The notes under the pieces were generated by a model. That model was not told the origin of the DNA. It did no database searches and saw only the letters and a program-made list of their open reading frames with translations. Positions 37,908-47,073 of a stretch of DNA of 64,000 nucleotides are shown piece by piece (within the stretch, counting starts at the first letter, position 1; each line of letters opens with the position of its first letter). Source of the DNA: Qipengyuania seohaensis (GTDB lineage Bacteria > Pseudomonadota > Alphaproteobacteria > Sphingomonadales > Sphingomonadaceae); contig NZ_CP024920.1 in the NCBI RefSeq assembly GCF_002795865.1, positions 893,501-957,500 of the forward strand. Direction: 5' to 3'. Both the position numbers and the translations under genes were made by a program.

Positions 37908-39023
37908 ATGAAACAGCTTACCACGATTACCTCGCTCACGGCGGTCTCTACGGCCATCGTCCTCGCCCTTTCGGCAAGCCCCGCCGCTGCGCAGCAGTGC
38001 ACAAACGGTGCAGGTGCCAATTCCACGCAGTGCGGTACCGGTGCCGAAGCCAGCTCGGATAACACCACGGCCGTGGGCGCCAACGCGACCGCAGGCCTGT
38101 CCGGTTCGACCGCGGTCGGTGCCGAGGCCAGCGCGACTATCGACAGCACGGCGGTTGGCGACAATGCCTCTGCCGGCACCTTCAGCGTTGCCGTTGGCAG
38201 CGATGCCGAAGCAGCGGACGGCAGCGTCGCTCTGGGTAACGGCGCTTCGGCCCTGCAGGAAAACAGCGTTGCGCTGGGCTCCGGTTCGGTCACGGTCGAC
38301 CCGAACACCGTTTCGGTCGGCAGCAACGACATCCAGCGCCGTATCACCAATGTCGACGACGGTATCTTTTCGAACGATGCCGTGAATGTCGGCCAGCTGG
38401 AGGTCGTACAGGACCAGGTGACTGCCCAGAACGGCCAGATCTCTGCGCTCGGAAGCCAGATTTCGACTGTATACGACCAGGTCGGCGTGAACACGATTGC
38501 GATTGGCAACCTCCAAACGGTCAGCGGCCTGCAGGATGCGGCCATCCAGGAAAACGCCGAAGGGGTCACCAAGTTGTTCGCAGCGGTCGACAACCACTCG
38601 TACCTGATTGCCGACAACAGCGATGCGATTGCGCAGAACGTGCTCGATATCGCGGCCAACACGGCTTCGATCGACACGAACAGCGCCGCCATCGCGGCAA
38701 ACAGCGCGATGCTCGACGATCATGACCAGCGCCTGATGGCTCTGGAAGAGCTGACCTTCGACCTCGGCAACACGCTGGCTCGTTTCGACAACGAAATCGA
38801 TGGTTCGACGGCAGTGGCGATCGCCATGTCGGGTAATGCATTCCTGCCTAACCAGAAGGTCAACGTGACCAGCAACATGGGCTTTTACAACGGTGCCCTT
38901 GCCGGTTCGCTGCAGGTCGGCATTCTCGTAAGCGAAAAGGTCGCAGTAAACGCCGGTATCGCAACCGGCTTCAACAAGGGCGGCAATACCGGCGGCCGGG
39001 TCGGCGTCAGCTTCGGCTGGTAA
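37908..39023 (+). CDS. YadA-like trimeric autotransporter, short form
   Basis: 371 residues with a signal peptide (ending SPAAAQ) and the same early Cys pair as the larger neighbour (QQCTNG, TQCGTG). A short YadA head (about 45-130), the neck ITNVDDGIFSNDAVNVGQL, a coiled-coil stalk, and an anchor with SNMGFYNGALAGSL and the terminal aromatic residue (VGVSFGW). The head has only about five repeats against about thirty in the neighbour, so the two probably differ in reach. They may arise from duplication. Confidence 0.88.
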   Translation: MKQLTTITSLTAVSTAIVLALSASPAAAQQCTNGAGANSTQCGTGAEASSDNTTAVGANATAGLSGSTAVGAEASATIDSTAVGDNASAGTFSVAVGSDAEAADGSVALGNGASALQENSVALGSGSVTVDPNTVSVGSNDIQRRITNVDDGIFSNDAVNVGQLEVVQDQVTAQNGQISALGSQISTVYDQVGVNTIAIGNLQTVSGLQDAAIQENAEGVTKLFAAVDNHSYLIADNSDAIAQNVLDIAANTASIDTNSAAIAANSAMLDDHDQRLMALEELTFDLGNTLARFDNEIDGSTAVAIAMSGNAFLPNQKVNVTSNMGFYNGALAGSLQVGILVSEKVAVNAGIATGFNKGGNTGGRVGVSFGW

Positions 39024-39094
39024 ACCAAGACCGATCTAAAGAGCGCTTCGAGGCGTCCCTTACCCCTCTCTCCCTCCTCAAGCGTTCGCCCTGG

Positions 39095-39124
39095 CCCCGG
39101 AAGCTCCCGCTTCCGGGGTTTTTT
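39095..39124 (+). terminator. Rho-independent terminator of second YadA gene
   Basis: CCCCGGAAGC-TCCC-GCTTCCGGGG is a perfect ten-base stem followed by six T residues. Confidence 0.93.
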
Positions 39125-39253
39125 CCAAGTCGTGGAAACAAAACCGGAAATTTGTCAGATAGAAAAGTTACCATTTTGCCGATCAGCTCACATGCTTGTG
39201 AGACATGCGGCTGCGATTGTCCTTCTCATCAGAAGAGATAAAGGCAATCGGCG

Positions 39254-39439
39254 ATGTTCCGAGAATATGAGCTTACAGCGCGGACCCAAGGCAGACACGA
39301 CACAAATGATCTCGTCGAAGAAGCGGAGGACGTGGCGGCCAAGATTCCGATCGTCGGTGAAGGTACGAACGGTGCTTCATGGCCCCCCTACGCGAGCCCG
39401 TATGGTCCTCCGCCGAAAAAGCCTTGGTGGGTACCTTAG
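39254..39439 (+). CDS. Possible small hypothetical protein
   Basis: A 61-residue frame with an acidic middle (LVEEAEDVAAK) and a Pro-rich end (PYGPPPKKPWW). No strong ribosome site and no family. It overlaps an alternative frame of similar length. It is listed only because its composition looks protein-like. Confidence 0.3.
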   Translation: MFREYELTARTQGRHDTNDLVEEAEDVAAKIPIVGEGTNGASWPPYASPYGPPPKKPWWVP

Positions 39440-39488
39440 CTAACCTGTCCAATGGAGCGCATCGAATGATGCTGACAATCATCATAGG

Positions 39489-40067
39489 TAGGACGACAGC
39501 AACTTACCTGACCAGCGTCAGTGCTTCGCCATGGCTGAGATGGGCAACGCCCATTTCGCCAGCCATGGCTATGCCCCGATCGGGCTCGACCATTTTGCAA
39601 AGCCCGGAGGCGATCCGCTCGCGCGGGCAGCATTGGAGGGCAAGCTGCGTCGCAATTTCCAAGGCTTTACCGACGATCCAAGCGATATTCTGATCGGCCT
39701 CGGCGCATCGGCCATCAGCAGTTTCCCGCACCTGCTTGCGCAGAACGAAAAGAACAGCGGCCGCTACCGGATGATCGCCTCGCAGGATCAGCTCGTAGCC
39801 AATCGCGGCATGAGGCGGACCGCCGACGACCGCTATCGAGCGGCGGTTATTGAGCAGTTACTGTGCCAAGGCAGCGCGCAACTGGGCGCCTGACTGATGC
39901 GGGAAGCGAGCGAGCCACTGCGGCCGTTCCTCGAACATGGACTCGCCTCCATCGAGAAACAATGGCTCGATATTCTACCAGAAGCATCGCCCTACGCGCA
40001 GACCATCGCGGCGATCTTCGACCGCTATCGTCAGCCGAAAGGCCGAGTATTGAGCTCGGCGGTTTAG
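39489..40067 (+). pseudogene. Remnant of a second hemN (3' part, with in-frame stop)
   Basis: The translation matches the C-terminal third of the HemN at 14347-15660 closely: GLDHFAKPGGDPLARAAL, RRNFQGFTDD, LIGLGASAISSFPHLLAQNE and KNSGRYRMIASQ. Homology begins at about 39492 (DSNLPDQRQCFAMA against DASKLPGQEARFAMA), so everything before, including the radical-SAM cysteines, is gone. A TGA at 39891-39893 replaces the Lys codon of LGAKLM, after which the frame continues (FLEHGLASIEKQWLDILPE) to the same ending LSSAV and a stop at 40067. It cannot encode an enzyme. Confidence 0.9.
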
Positions 40068-40352
40068 CTATTCATTCTGAATAACCGAACGGCCGCATTC
40101 GGTAGTAGAAGGAAATCAAACATCGCAGATTGCCGACCATGCTAACGTCGGCTTTCGGCCAATCGCAACGATGGAGGGGATGGCCGATATGAGGGTGCGA
40201 AGCTGCCATAGTAATAGAGTGCGAGGAGCCTTGCGGGAAGCTGCTTCTAAGATCGAGGGCCCCCTCCACACCTATGAAGAGGCTGCGAGCACGCCCTAGC
40301 CCTCAATGCTGCGCTGCGCCCTGCTTCCTATATGCTTCCAGTTGCACACGAC

Positions 40353-40377
40353 AAAAACCCCGCTGGAAGCAGCGGGG
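40353..40377 (-). terminator. Minus-strand terminator next to the second att-like site
   Basis: CCCCGCTG-GAAG-CAGCGGGG is a perfect eight-base stem. On the minus strand TTTTT follows it. No minus-strand gene lies upstream, but it stands 31 bases after the tRNA-like 3' end, the place of a tRNA terminator. Confidence 0.65.
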
Positions 40378-40407
40378 TGAATTTCTCTTTAGTTATCAAG
40401 AGGACGG

Positions 40408-40428
40408 TGGTTGCGAGGGCTCGATTTG
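40408..40428 (-). other. tRNA-fMet 3'-end match, second att-like site
   Basis: On the minus strand it reads GCCCTCGCAACCA at the end, one change from the tRNA-fMet 3' end, with the same CAAATC upstream as in the left copy. No complete tRNA is present. Confidence 0.5.
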
Positions 40429-40527
40429 ACCTTTGCAGAACTCGATTTCGCCTTACGAACCACGCGGTCGCACGGCGGTAAACTTGTTGGTGTGGAGAAA
40501 CATTCCGAGAATGGCCGCATAGGGGCC
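40408..40527 (+). repeat. Direct repeat, right copy (about 118 bp)
   Basis: Partner of 23311-23428 in the same orientation. The intervening 17-kb segment holds the minus-strand operon, two-component system, adhesins and hemN remnant. Confidence 0.75.
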
Positions 40528-40544
40528 GACAGCGGACTGTCTGG
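40522..40544 (+). repeat. Dispersed 24-base motif, copy 2
   Basis: Most diverged of three copies; it shares about 19 of 23 positions with 41799-41822. Confidence 0.45.
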
Positions 40545-40653
40545 TCTAAGGCGAAGAAGTGCTAGAAGCGGTCCCTTGTCAGACCATACCTCTACGTCGC
40601 TGCGGAATTGGATGTATTAGGGATTTGTAGGAGAATGGTTCTACAAACTGCCT

Positions 40654-41718
40654 ATGCTACCTTCCAACCAAATTAGCCTAGCCACGAAATATCTCGTCGA
40701 TGACTTGCCTGGCGCGCGGCAGATCGGGACTCGCCTGTATGGCATTCTCGTAAAAATAGACTCGGGTGAACCCGTTAGCGAGATGGCGCGAGCTTTCCTT
40801 CTGGCCAATAATCTCCATTGCCTCCACGCGCTGGTTGAGGGCAGCACCGATTTCGACACCTTTGCACTCAAAGCTGGCGACGAGCGCGCGCATCGCATGG
40901 ATACTGCTAAGATTGCTGCCAGCGAGGCAGCAAACAAGGAAGCGAGGTTGAAAGCTGAACGTGCGGCCGCCAGCGCCGAGATTTTCAGTGACCCACACTA
41001 CCAGCGTAGGCAGGAGAGCAAGCAGCTGAAGCGAAGGTTCGATTTAGGGTATATCGAACGGGAGCACTATCCGCGCGCTATGCGGCTTCTTCAGTCCTTG
41101 GCAAAGGGAAAGAGGCTTCGACCAGAGGACGTTGTGTGGCTTCAAGCGGCAGGTGACGAATGTTGGACCGCCGCGGTTGCAGCCGCTTGGCACCTTGTTG
41201 AAGCTGAGGTTCTGACCGCCGCTTGGCGCGCATCTAACGATCCGTGGGACGCAATCAACGCCAGCAGCCACTGGCGTAAGGGGGGGCATCCAGAGCTGGC
41301 ATTGTCCCTGACCGAGGACGCGCTGGCCGCGAACCCAACATCATCACCGAAGATACGATCGGCACTGGCAACAACTCGTGGCGCCGCCTTGCGAGCCGTT
41401 GGTCGTTGTATCGAAGCCAAAGCGTTGGGCGAGGAGGCACACGCGCTGGTCCCAAATGATTACCGCCCCTGTACATTGCTAGGCGCCGTTCTCATTGAAC
41501 TGGGTGAACTCAATGCCGGGCACGAGTGGTTCGTGAAGGCTGAACAACGAGGGGCTGCTAAAGCGGCAGTCGACCAAGATATTAGGACACTGCTTGCCTG
41601 CGCATCCTATACGGATAGAGAGCGCATCCGGGCATTTCTCCTTAATCAGGACCCCTTGCGATTTGCTTGGCTGCGAAGCAAACGAGTTCTCACGAACAAG
41701 TCTGCTCAGCTGCGCTAG
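40654..41718 (+). CDS. TPR-like helical protein, unknown function
   Basis: 354 residues, no signal peptide or membrane segment. The middle (residues about 90-125) is charged and Ala-rich (SEAANKEARLKAERAAASAE). The C-terminal half resembles degenerate tetratricopeptide repeats (ALSLTEDALAANPTSSPKIRSA, ALVPNDYRPCTLLGAVLIELGE), suited to protein binding. No named family is recognised. It stands alone on the plus strand just right of the second att-like site, so it may be the first cargo gene of that segment. Confidence 0.7.
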   Translation: MLPSNQISLATKYLVDDLPGARQIGTRLYGILVKIDSGEPVSEMARAFLLANNLHCLHALVEGSTDFDTFALKAGDERAHRMDTAKIAASEAANKEARLKAERAAASAEIFSDPHYQRRQESKQLKRRFDLGYIEREHYPRAMRLLQSLAKGKRLRPEDVVWLQAAGDECWTAAVAAAWHLVEAEVLTAAWRASNDPWDAINASSHWRKGGHPELALSLTEDALAANPTSSPKIRSALATTRGAALRAVGRCIEAKALGEEAHALVPNDYRPCTLLGAVLIELGELNAGHEWFVKAEQRGAAKAAVDQDIRTLLACASYTDRERIRAFLLNQDPLRFAWLRSKRVLTNKSAQLR

Positions 41719-42153
41719 CTGAAATGCTTCCAATTCCGGAGCGACCGCGGCCGCCCGTGCGGGGCTCCAGTGCTCGAGAGACACAATGAGTGGCAAACAT
41801 GGGGCCGATAGCGGTCAGTCCGGTAATGATCGCGTTGGCGCGGAAAGCTGCCTGTCAGCTGAAGACCCCATTGCAGATACTGGTATCTGTTCCTGACGGG
41901 TCATTTCGCTTACTGCGGTTGCAAATGCCATGACTTCGATTTGCGGCTGAAGTGCCGACGACGTGATCAATCAGTTGATTTCCCTGCAGAGAGGGCGCCG
42001 CTCTGCTTGCTATGGCTTCCTACGCGCTGAGCCTGAAGGCGATTATGCCACCGGACGACCTGATCATGCCGTCGCCGACCCGTGTAATCACAGTAATGCC
42101 CTATACCTCAACCATCTTGCTGACGCGGCAAGCCGCGGCCAAGATACGCGCGA
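41719..42153. other. Intergenic, no credible gene
   Basis: The overlapping short frames at 41963-42284 are not protein-like and conflict with the CHAT gene. A dispersed motif copy is at 41799-41822. Confidence 0.5.
41799..41822 (+). repeat. Dispersed 24-base motif, copy 3
   Basis: Two mismatches to the copy at 31633-31656, 10 kb away, same strand, both intergenic. Confidence 0.6.
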
Positions 42154-45120
42154 TCATCGTTCAATCAAAACGAAGGGTGCCCAAGCGAAAGGGCTTGCCG
42201 CTCCTTCGATATTACTTTCCGTGCGCAGCTGCCGGATCGCGTGATGCAAGGCATCGGCCTTCGTCATACCTCCCAGGTAATTGAGAACCGTTCGAGAGCT
42301 CACGAAAGCGGCGATATCATCACGCACCTTCCAATGCGTAACCAGGAGATCGTCGGCACCAGCTTGCCAGAAAGCCTGCGCGAGCCCTGAAAAAGCGGGG
42401 AGCCCCCCTCCCATTCCGGCCGCGCTATCGCATGAAGACAAGATGACCCAGTCCGCCGAGATGTCGAGCCGGGCGATCTCGCTGGCGGTCAGGACACCGT
42501 CGTCCGACGCTTCTGCGCCAGTTGAAATGATCAGCGCCGGTTCCGCTATGCCTTCGATCTCGCCCGCAACCAGACCATGCGTTGCCAGTACGAGGATGTC
42601 TGCGCGGCTGGTTTCCTCCCGCCGCATCGCCGCTTCGTTCGCTTCGACTCCGATAAACAGCCGCTTGCTCTTCCAAGGCACGGATGTCGCAATCGCACGA
42701 ACTTCTTCGGCCGTGCCTGGCAGGGGCGGAAGAGTGGAAACCGCCGACCCGTCGACCGACGTTCGTGTGAAGAAATCCGAGATCTGCAGGGGAGCGGAAC
42801 CAGCCTGTTCCGTCGTCGCAGTTGTAAAGTTGGCGATCTGCGGGGCAGCCAAGGCTACAAGGTTCAGCGCATCACTCGTTACCCTGTCGGGGGACTTGCC
42901 CTCTCTTGGTGCAAGTGCCGAAATATAGCTCAAGACGAAGCGGTCCGTCAGCCAAGCGGCATCATCGTCATCTTCACCCCACCCCTTCACCAAGGAGAAT
43001 GGTAATGACCCCAGCGGCCCGCTGGCATGAATATACAGCTTCTTCGTATCGGCCAGTCGGTCTCGCACCGCTTGCGGGAAAAAGGCATGCCCGAGCGCAT
43101 GGGAAGCGCCCTCATCGAAGGCTCCTACCCTGACACTAGTACCCAATGCATTGGCAAGATCGACCAGTTGCTTTCGACTTGTCGTCAATTGCACAGCATG
43201 TGCACTTTCCGGTGTCACAACGAGCGCGTAAGAGCCGTAGTACACTGGCGCGACCGCCAACACGGCCTCGCCTTCTTTCAACGAGGCCCGAAGCGCAGAA
43301 ATCGATGGGGTAGTCTGCAGGCCCGAACCAACCCATGCGGGAAAGCGCCCCTGAAGAGCTCTTTCAGCGGCTTCATACTCGTTGCTCGCCTCATCCAACT
43401 CCACCTGCAAATCTGCTGCATTGCCGCCTCTGGCCAGCGCCATCAGCATTGCCCGATCGGCCTTCTCCAATCGGTCGGCCATTTGCCGCCTGTAGCTTAG
43501 CATCGTAGCCAGTTCGGGGTGGTCGGCACGCAACTGTTCCGTGCCGCGGCTGGCCGCACGTGCGATGTCCGAGCCACTTACGAGCGACATTGCCGCAAGC
43601 ATGAGAGAAGGATCCTCGTGCCTGGCAGCCGTTTCCAGCACCAGATCAATTGCAGCGAGATGGCGCACTTCGAGACCTGCCGCCTGGTCGGCCGCGGCGG
43701 AACGGCGGATGGCGCCGAGCACCATGTACGCCGCCTCGGACAGCATCCTATCGTCGCGCAGTGGCATGGCCGAGACCCGTAGCAACCTTGAAAAGGCTAT
43801 CTCGAAAGCATCGGTTGTATCGCTTTCAAGCACACGCTGCTCGTAGGCGACGGCATAATCGAGGGCCTTGTCTGGTCGATGGGCAAGTCGGAGCGAGCGC
43901 ACCAGGTCTGGCACTATTCGCGACAAAGCCTCGACATCCTTGGTGTCCTCACCAAGCCGCGAGTAGGCATCCTCTAGCAGGCGCCGCGCTTCGGCAGGTT
44001 CGCCGAGCGCGAGGGATGCCTGCCCATTATAGGCAAGAGCCAAGACAGGAAAGGCGCTGCTCGGTCCCTGGTAGCGGGACATTATTTCCTCTGCCTCGGA
44101 AAATAGCGGTCGCACCTCTCCAAATTGGCGACGCTGCAACAGGATAGTGGCAAGATTGTGAATGCCATATCCGAAGATGAGCGTGTCGGCTCCCTCGTAT
44201 CGACGCTTGAGTTCCAGCGCATTGGACAGGAACTCTGTAGCCTCAATCGGCCTGCCTGAATTTGCGAGCACGATTCCCAGCATTTCGAAGGCCCGTGCGT
44301 AGCTGGGATGTGACGGGTCGACATGAGCGCTGGCCCTTTCGACAGCCGCGCGAGCGATCGCTTCTGCCTCCTGCATCTGGCCAGCCCGGCGCAGGATTTG
44401 GGCGTAATTGTAATACGCTGCCACCGTGTCGGGATGGTTCGGGCCGAGGCTAGCTTCCCGCGTGTCGAGGCTGGCTCTCTGGTAATCGAGTGCGTCCTGT
44501 GTACGGCCCAACCGAAGGGTGATTTGCGAAAGGGAATGTTCGAGATTGGACTTTGCCAGAACAGCGCCTGCCTTGTGCTGGTCGGCAACGGCCTTCGTGA
44601 AGTCCCTGTATGTCGCTTCGACCATCGAAAAAGCGCGCTCGGGCTCGCCCTTCTGGGTCCAGAGCACCCCCAGTAGCGCAGCGGTGTCGGCCATCGCTAT
44701 CGGATAGTCCGCCATGTAGGGCCGGCTTTCGGCTATGCCCTCTTCCGCCAGTGCTATGGCCGCATCTATGTCGCCGTTCGCATAGAGAAGCGAGGCTATC
44801 TTGAGCTTGGCTATATGAGCGAGGGGATGAACCGAACCGTCCTGCAGGAATGTCTTGGATGCCACCTCCTGAAGCGCTCTCCATCCGGCGATAATCCGGC
44901 CCCTGCCCGAAGCGTCCTGTGCTTCGTTTTCCTGAAGATCGTTGGCACGCGCCTCCAAGGCCCGAAGATGGGCAAATTGCGGAAGCTCGGTCGAGTAGGG
45001 CGATGTCTGCTCACTGGCATTGGCGGCGTATACCACGGATGTAGCCGACAGAAGCGCGGCGGCAAGTAAGTGACCGCTAGTCGAAAACGAGGTGATAGCG
45101 CGCATCCTCCTGTCCGGCAT
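42154..45120 (-). CDS. Exported TPR-CHAT protein (caspase-like peptidase fold)
   Basis: 988 residues from ATG 45120. An N-terminal hydrophobic segment (GHLLAAALLSATSVVYA) looks like a signal peptide, so the protein is probably periplasmic. Residues about 75-480 are tetratricopeptide-like (LGPNHPDTVAAYYNYAQILRR, PSYARAFEMLGIVLANSGR). The C-terminal CHAT domain has the catalytic pair His848 (LVLATHG) and Cys897 (ILSSCDSA) and ends AWAPFVLI. CHAT proteins are caspase-like peptidases or their relatives. The start is uncertain: AGGAGG directly abuts the ATG at 45105. It overlaps the lipoprotein gene by 44 bases in an operon behind a two-component system. Confidence 0.85.
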   Translation of the reverse strand: MPDRRMRAITSFSTSGHLLAAALLSATSVVYAANASEQTSPYSTELPQFAHLRALEARANDLQENEAQDASGRGRIIAGWRALQEVASKTFLQDGSVHPLAHIAKLKIASLLYANGDIDAAIALAEEGIAESRPYMADYPIAMADTAALLGVLWTQKGEPERAFSMVEATYRDFTKAVADQHKAGAVLAKSNLEHSLSQITLRLGRTQDALDYQRASLDTREASLGPNHPDTVAAYYNYAQILRRAGQMQEAEAIARAAVERASAHVDPSHPSYARAFEMLGIVLANSGRPIEATEFLSNALELKRRYEGADTLIFGYGIHNLATILLQRRQFGEVRPLFSEAEEIMSRYQGPSSAFPVLALAYNGQASLALGEPAEARRLLEDAYSRLGEDTKDVEALSRIVPDLVRSLRLAHRPDKALDYAVAYEQRVLESDTTDAFEIAFSRLLRVSAMPLRDDRMLSEAAYMVLGAIRRSAAADQAAGLEVRHLAAIDLVLETAARHEDPSLMLAAMSLVSGSDIARAASRGTEQLRADHPELATMLSYRRQMADRLEKADRAMLMALARGGNAADLQVELDEASNEYEAAERALQGRFPAWVGSGLQTTPSISALRASLKEGEAVLAVAPVYYGSYALVVTPESAHAVQLTTSRKQLVDLANALGTSVRVGAFDEGASHALGHAFFPQAVRDRLADTKKLYIHASGPLGSLPFSLVKGWGEDDDDAAWLTDRFVLSYISALAPREGKSPDRVTSDALNLVALAAPQIANFTTATTEQAGSAPLQISDFFTRTSVDGSAVSTLPPLPGTAEEVRAIATSVPWKSKRLFIGVEANEAAMRREETSRADILVLATHGLVAGEIEGIAEPALIISTGAEASDDGVLTASEIARLDISADWVILSSCDSAAGMGGGLPAFSGLAQAFWQAGADDLLVTHWKVRDDIAAFVSSRTVLNYLGGMTKADALHHAIRQLRTESNIEGAASPFAWAPFVLIER

Positions 45121-45730
45121 TGTACAATTCGATGCGGAAACGTTGAGTATAGGTGGGAACGAAGCGACACTCGCGCGCGTGAGCGGGTGATTTCTCGCAG
45201 ACCATCTTCCCGTCATCTCTGACAACGCGAAGGCGCAATGCATCTTTCGGAGTTGTCCCGGCAGCGATGCTCACGGCCTTGCCGCCAAGCAGGACCTGTT
45301 CAGTGTTGATCCTCGCGCCGGCTGCCAAGTTGCCGCTCAGATACGCGGGGCCAAGCACCCTGCCGCGCATTGCAGACGGGGCGGCGGCAATGCTGTTGCG
45401 CCACGCGTTCAGCGCAGCCTCGCCATCCGCATCCGATGGAGTTGCGCCCGCCAGGTCGATAGACTGCAAGTGATTGGCCAGCGCTTTCGCATCATCGCTC
45501 TCGAACGCGACATCTGCCAGGGCCAGGTCATTTGCGAGCCGTTCGACAGGGGACATCGCTCCCCTCGCCGTAGCGCCTTGTATAGCCGGCCTCGCCAGAG
45601 AGTGTTCCGCCCCCCCTTGCGAGGTGCAGCCGGTCAGCAAAACAGGGGCAAGCAGCGCAAGGCTTGCCAAAGCAAGGACGCGCGTCGGGCATAGAACAAG
45701 GCGGCGGTGAACCATGGCTCTTACACGCAC
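45077..45730 (-). CDS. Lipoprotein, unknown function
   Basis: 217 residues if GTG 45730 is used (GAGGG six bases upstream); ATG 45715 is the alternative. The lipobox LLTGC (Cys35) follows a hydrophobic stretch (LALASLALLAPVL). Two later cysteines (MVCEKSP and HARECRF) could form a disulfide in a beta-rich C-terminal domain ending YHLVFD. No family is recognised. It overlaps the kinase stop by ten bases and the CHAT start, so kinase, lipoprotein and CHAT protein are translated together. Confidence 0.8.
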   Translation of the reverse strand: MRVRAMVHRRLVLCPTRVLALASLALLAPVLLTGCTSQGGAEHSLARPAIQGATARGAMSPVERLANDLALADVAFESDDAKALANHLQSIDLAGATPSDADGEAALNAWRNSIAAAPSAMRGRVLGPAYLSGNLAAGARINTEQVLLGGKAVSIAAGTTPKDALRLRVVRDDGKMVCEKSPAHARECRFVPTYTQRFRIELYNAGQEDARYHLVFD

Positions 45731-47073
45731 TCGCTACCCTCACCTGGCGTCAATACGAACCTTGCACCGCCTTCATCGTCGCAGATGCCGAGAAACAAGC
45801 CGTGGCGTTGCGCGATCGCTCTTGCAAGGGCGAGTCCCATGCCGCTTCCCTGCGTGCCAGAGGCGGCGGTTGTGCCCCTATAGAAACGTTCGAAGACTTT
45901 CTCGCGCTCTGCGGCAGGAATGCCCGGGCCCTGATCGACAACGCTGAGGCGTGGGCCAGGCTGGAGGGAGACGGTGATGTCGCCCCCTGACCGATTGTAC
46001 TTGAACGCGTTGTCGAGCAGGTTCGTGACGATCCGCCGCAACTGCGCTTCATCCCCCAACACGATTACGTCCTCCGCGATTTCCCACTTCAGGTGATAGC
46101 CTGCATCTTCCGCACTATCCTGATATAGTTCGCAAATCTGCCTCACTGTAGAGCTAAAGTCGACCGGGTTCATACCCTTCCAATCTCCCCGGTCGGCTTT
46201 GCTGGCGGCGATATCGAGCAGCGCCTCCAGCGTACCGACGAGACGCTTTATATCGGCTCGGGCTTCCAGCAGCTCGGCGGTGGTCGACTGATCGGGCTGC
46301 CTGGCGATCGCCTTCATTATGCGGGTGTCGAGATGCATCAGCGGCGTGCGGATTTCGTGCGCTATCTGCTCGGACATATCGCGATAGGCCTGCGTCAATT
46401 GCCGAGCCCGCTTGACTGCCTGGGACGCCTGGCTCGCGATCTGGTCGATCTCGTCGGGGTTTCTCGGGGCCGCCATGCGATCCAGTGCAGGTTCGTCGTG
46501 CCTGCGAAAGGCGTCGCTGACACGCCGAACCCGGTCGCGAACTCTCGCACTGGCGATTTGCGCGAACAAGGCCGTGCAGCCAACGAACACAGCGCCACCA
46601 AGCAGAAAAACCAGGCTAACCCGAGCGAGGAGGAAAGAGCGTTCGGGCTGCTCGTGCGCGACGAGAAGCTGCAAGTCTTCCGATATCAGCGTCCCCCGTG
46701 CATACGCGTCGCTACGGTTGCCGATCGCGATGTCCCCGCTTTCCGATATCGCCGGGTCAAGGTCGGGCCATTCGGTAAGATTTCCGGCAATGCGTTTGCC
46801 AGATCGGTTTGCCAGCAAGTAATGCGCGCGTACTCCATCTGTCGGATTGAGCGCCAGCCTGTCGTTGATACGTTTCTCCAGTTCGACCTGACCTCCGCTG
46901 GAATAGATATCGACCAGGCCAGTCAGATCGACATCAACACTTTCGCGTGTCGAGGCCGCGAAGGTTTCGTGGATTGTCTGGTCCGTGGTCCACCACAGAC
47001 CGGCAAGCAGAATTGCGGACAGAACTGCCGAAAGCAGGACGATGCGGGTAAAAATGGAGCGGGAGAAGATTAT
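45721..47073 (-). CDS. Sensor histidine kinase without a canonical start codon
   Basis: The coding frame continues upstream of the first usable TTG (46818) to the regulator stop, and these codons encode the expected first membrane helix (FTRIVLLSAVLSAILLAGLW) and periplasmic sensor region. The second helix is ARVSLVFLLGGAVFVGCTAL. Then come HAMP-like residues, H239 in IAHEIRTP (numbering from 47073), and the ATPase domain with NLLDNAFKYN, VDQGPGIP and SGMGLALA. At the junction the sequence is ATAA, where ATGA would give a normal overlap, so the start may be ATA, another rare codon, or lost. About 450 residues in full; starting at TTG would remove helix 1. Confidence 0.82.
   Translation of the reverse strand: MIFSRSIFTRIVLLSAVLSAILLAGLWWTTDQTIHETFAASTRESVDVDLTGLVDIYSSGGQVELEKRINDRLALNPTDGVRAHYLLANRSGKRIAGNLTEWPDLDPAISESGDIAIGNRSDAYARGTLISEDLQLLVAHEQPERSFLLARVSLVFLLGGAVFVGCTALFAQIASARVRDRVRRVSDAFRRHDEPALDRMAAPRNPDEIDQIASQASQAVKRARQLTQAYRDMSEQIAHEIRTPLMHLDTRIMKAIARQPDQSTTAELLEARADIKRLVGTLEALLDIAASKADRGDWKGMNPVDFSSTVRQICELYQDSAEDAGYHLKWEIAEDVIVLGDEAQLRRIVTNLLDNAFKYNRSGGDITVSLQPGPRLSVVDQGPGIPAAEREKVFERFYRGTTAASGTQGSGMGLALARAIAQRHGLFLGICDDEGGARFVLTPGEGSECV

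Larger units (their letters stand above)
40068..40653. other. Intergenic with att-like site and terminator
   Basis: 586 bases with no credible gene. It contains a minus-strand terminator (40353-40377), the second tRNA-fMet-like end (40408-40428), the right direct repeat and a dispersed motif copy (40522-40544). Confidence 0.6.

Noticed and set aside
40411..40620. 69-residue frame starting RGLDLTFAEL
   Set aside because: It lies within the direct repeat and starts in the tRNA-like sequence; such translations are artefacts of att sites.
41963..42284. Two overlapping frames of 93 and 90 residues before the CHAT gene
   Set aside because: They overlap each other and the CHAT C-terminus and show no domain or site.
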